Source: Pseudomonadota bacterium
GTDB taxonomy: Bacteria > Pseudomonadota > Gammaproteobacteria > Burkholderiales > Burkholderiaceae_F
NCBI GenBank assembly: GCA_021823635.1
Contig: JAKANT010000100.1
Coordinates: 1-6,519 of the forward strand
Length of the DNA: 6,519 bases
Direction of reading: 5' to 3'
How positions within the stretch are numbered: position 1 is the first letter of the stretch; each line of letters opens with the position of its first letter. The notes under the pieces are model-generated. The model was given only the letters and a program-made list of their open reading frames with translations, was not told where the DNA came from and searched no databases. Below, piece by piece: positions 5,847 to 6,519 of the stretch. The translations under genes and the position numbers were made by a program.

Positions 5847-6519
5847 ATGAAGCTCTGGGCGCGCCAGCGCTTCGGCGCCCCGATCAGGCATCACTTGGGC
5901 GTGCAGGACCCCGATGCGCGCGCAGCCGAGCATGCCGAGAGCGTCGTGCGCGAGCACGGGCGCTCGCTGGACGAGATGTTTCGCCTGCTCGACTACGAGT
6001 CTGCCTTCCACCCGTACTACCTGCGCCGCATCCACGTCTGGGGCAACATCACGCTGCGGCGCGGGATGGAGCAGGCCGAATATCGTTCCCGATACACAAG
6101 CCGCAGATTCAGACACAACGCCGTAGCATCGTTTTCGTTGGGGGCGCCTTTCCCGCGGCGCTACCGCGTGCAGGCCACAATCCCGATCGGCCGGGTGCCG
6201 AAGGCTTATTGGCAGTCGGCCACGTTGCTCGCGCCTTCCACCACGTTCGTCATGCCGATCGGCCGGGTGCCGAAGGCCTATTGGCAGGGGGAGCGGTACT
6301 TGATCCCATCCGAGACGGAGCATCTGATCATCGGCCGCGAATACCGGGCCATTCCGACGTCCATCGTGAACGGCATCACCACGTCGGCCTGGGTCCACGA
6401 GGGACACCGGATCAGCAAGCCCGGGGAGACGCTCGCGACCTGCGGGCCGCAGACCGCGCGAGGCACGTACGTGTCGATCGCCGAGAACCTCGTGTGGTTC
6501 CGGGAAGGCATGCCGATCT
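5847..6519 (+). CDS. Unrecognised protein with internal duplicated segment (partial, runs off the right edge)
   Basis: The frame is open from 5739 to the window end, and 224 codons follow the ATG at 5847. GTG 5844 and TTG 5820 are alternative starts; the latter has GAAAGGGC about 11 nt upstream. I do not recognise the family. Seen: residues 1-79 (MKLWARQRFG... onward) are charged and largely helical by composition, with HPYYLRRIHVWGN near 56-68 and strong GC3 bias, so they look genuinely coding. Residues about 80-112 use codons rare elsewhere in the window (AGA twice, CGA, ACA, GTA, GCA) and are less GC-rich. PIGRVPKAYWQ occurs twice, at 113-123 and 137-147. After that the strong GC3 bias returns, with many Gly, Thr, Ile and aromatic residues, suggesting a beta-rich part. 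No signal peptide or membrane helix is visible. It may be one real gene, or a chimera joined across residues 80-112. The opposite-strand frame is poor. Confidence 0.55.
   Translation, partial: MKLWARQRFGAPIRHHLGVQDPDARAAEHAESVVREHGRSLDEMFRLLDYESAFHPYYLRRIHVWGNITLRRGMEQAEYRSRYTSRRFRHNAVASFSLGAPFPRRYRVQATIPIGRVPKAYWQSATLLAPSTTFVMPIGRVPKAYWQGERYLIPSETEHLIIGREYRAIPTSIVNGITTSAWVHEGHRISKPGETLATCGPQTARGTYVSIAENLVWFREGMPI
6183..6287 (+). repeat. Two direct 33-bp repeats, 72-bp period, within the terminal ORF
   Basis: Copies at 6183-6215 and 6255-6287 differ at one base (T6206 versus C6278), a synonymous change in an Ala codon. The 72-bp offset equals 24 codons, so both copies encode PIGRVPKAYWQ in frame. 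The 39 bp between copies are not similar to the 39 bp after the second copy, so only the 33-bp core is conserved. Confidence 0.85.

Noticed and set aside
5599..5847. 82-codon plus-strand frame whose stop overlaps the start of the terminal ORF (GTGATGA)
   Set aside because: The overlap is suggestive of coupling, but codon third positions are not GC-biased, there is no Shine-Dalgarno before 5599, and the product is Arg/Thr-rich with no recognised feature.
6183..6287. CRISPR array
   Set aside because: Only two copies are present, both in frame within a coding sequence, with no further repeats at the same period and no cas genes in the window.
5823..6407. 194-codon minus-strand frame opposite the terminal ORF
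   Set aside because: Arg/His/Ala-rich shadow composition; the plus frame has the better codon bias and remains open to the window end.

Overview
The window is very GC-rich (about 70% by eye) and has the dense, GC3-rich gene packing of a high-GC pseudomonadote. A beta- or gammaproteobacterium is the likeliest source: it carries an Atm1-type ABC half-transporter, a YciA thioesterase and a MASE1/CHASE hybrid kinase. No gene here fixes the genus.

Left part (1-2067). A partial ABC half-transporter with fused permease and ATPase runs leftward off the window edge. It is cut just after its LSGG signature. A divergent gap of about 160 bp separates it from a rightward YciA-type acyl-CoA thioesterase.

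Centre (2064-5168). The thioesterase stop overlaps the GTG start of a 1034-residue membrane hybrid histidine kinase, so the two form a translationally coupled pair. The kinase reads as MASE1 (seven membrane segments), periplasmic CHASE, TM8, PAS, HisKA, HATPase_c and REC. All catalytic and phosphoacceptor residues are present. There is no output domain, and no partner regulator or Hpt gene is in view.

Right part (5133-6519). A small leftward HxlR-family regulator converges on the kinase, and their coding ends overlap by 36 bp. Upstream of it lies a 357-bp non-coding stretch of different base composition, with several palindromes and a weak -10 box. A rightward open frame then runs off the right edge. 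I do not recognise its product. Its codon use changes partway, and it contains an in-frame direct duplication encoding PIGRVPKAYWQ twice, 24 codons apart. This 3' kilobase looks the least ordinary part of the window and may be accessory or rearranged DNA.

Overall this is mostly ordinary chromosomal housekeeping and signalling. I see no convincing new multi-gene system. The points most worth a second look are the unrecognised terminal ORF with its duplication, the thioesterase-kinase coupling, and the HxlR regulator with a lone cysteine in its GGKW-type motif.
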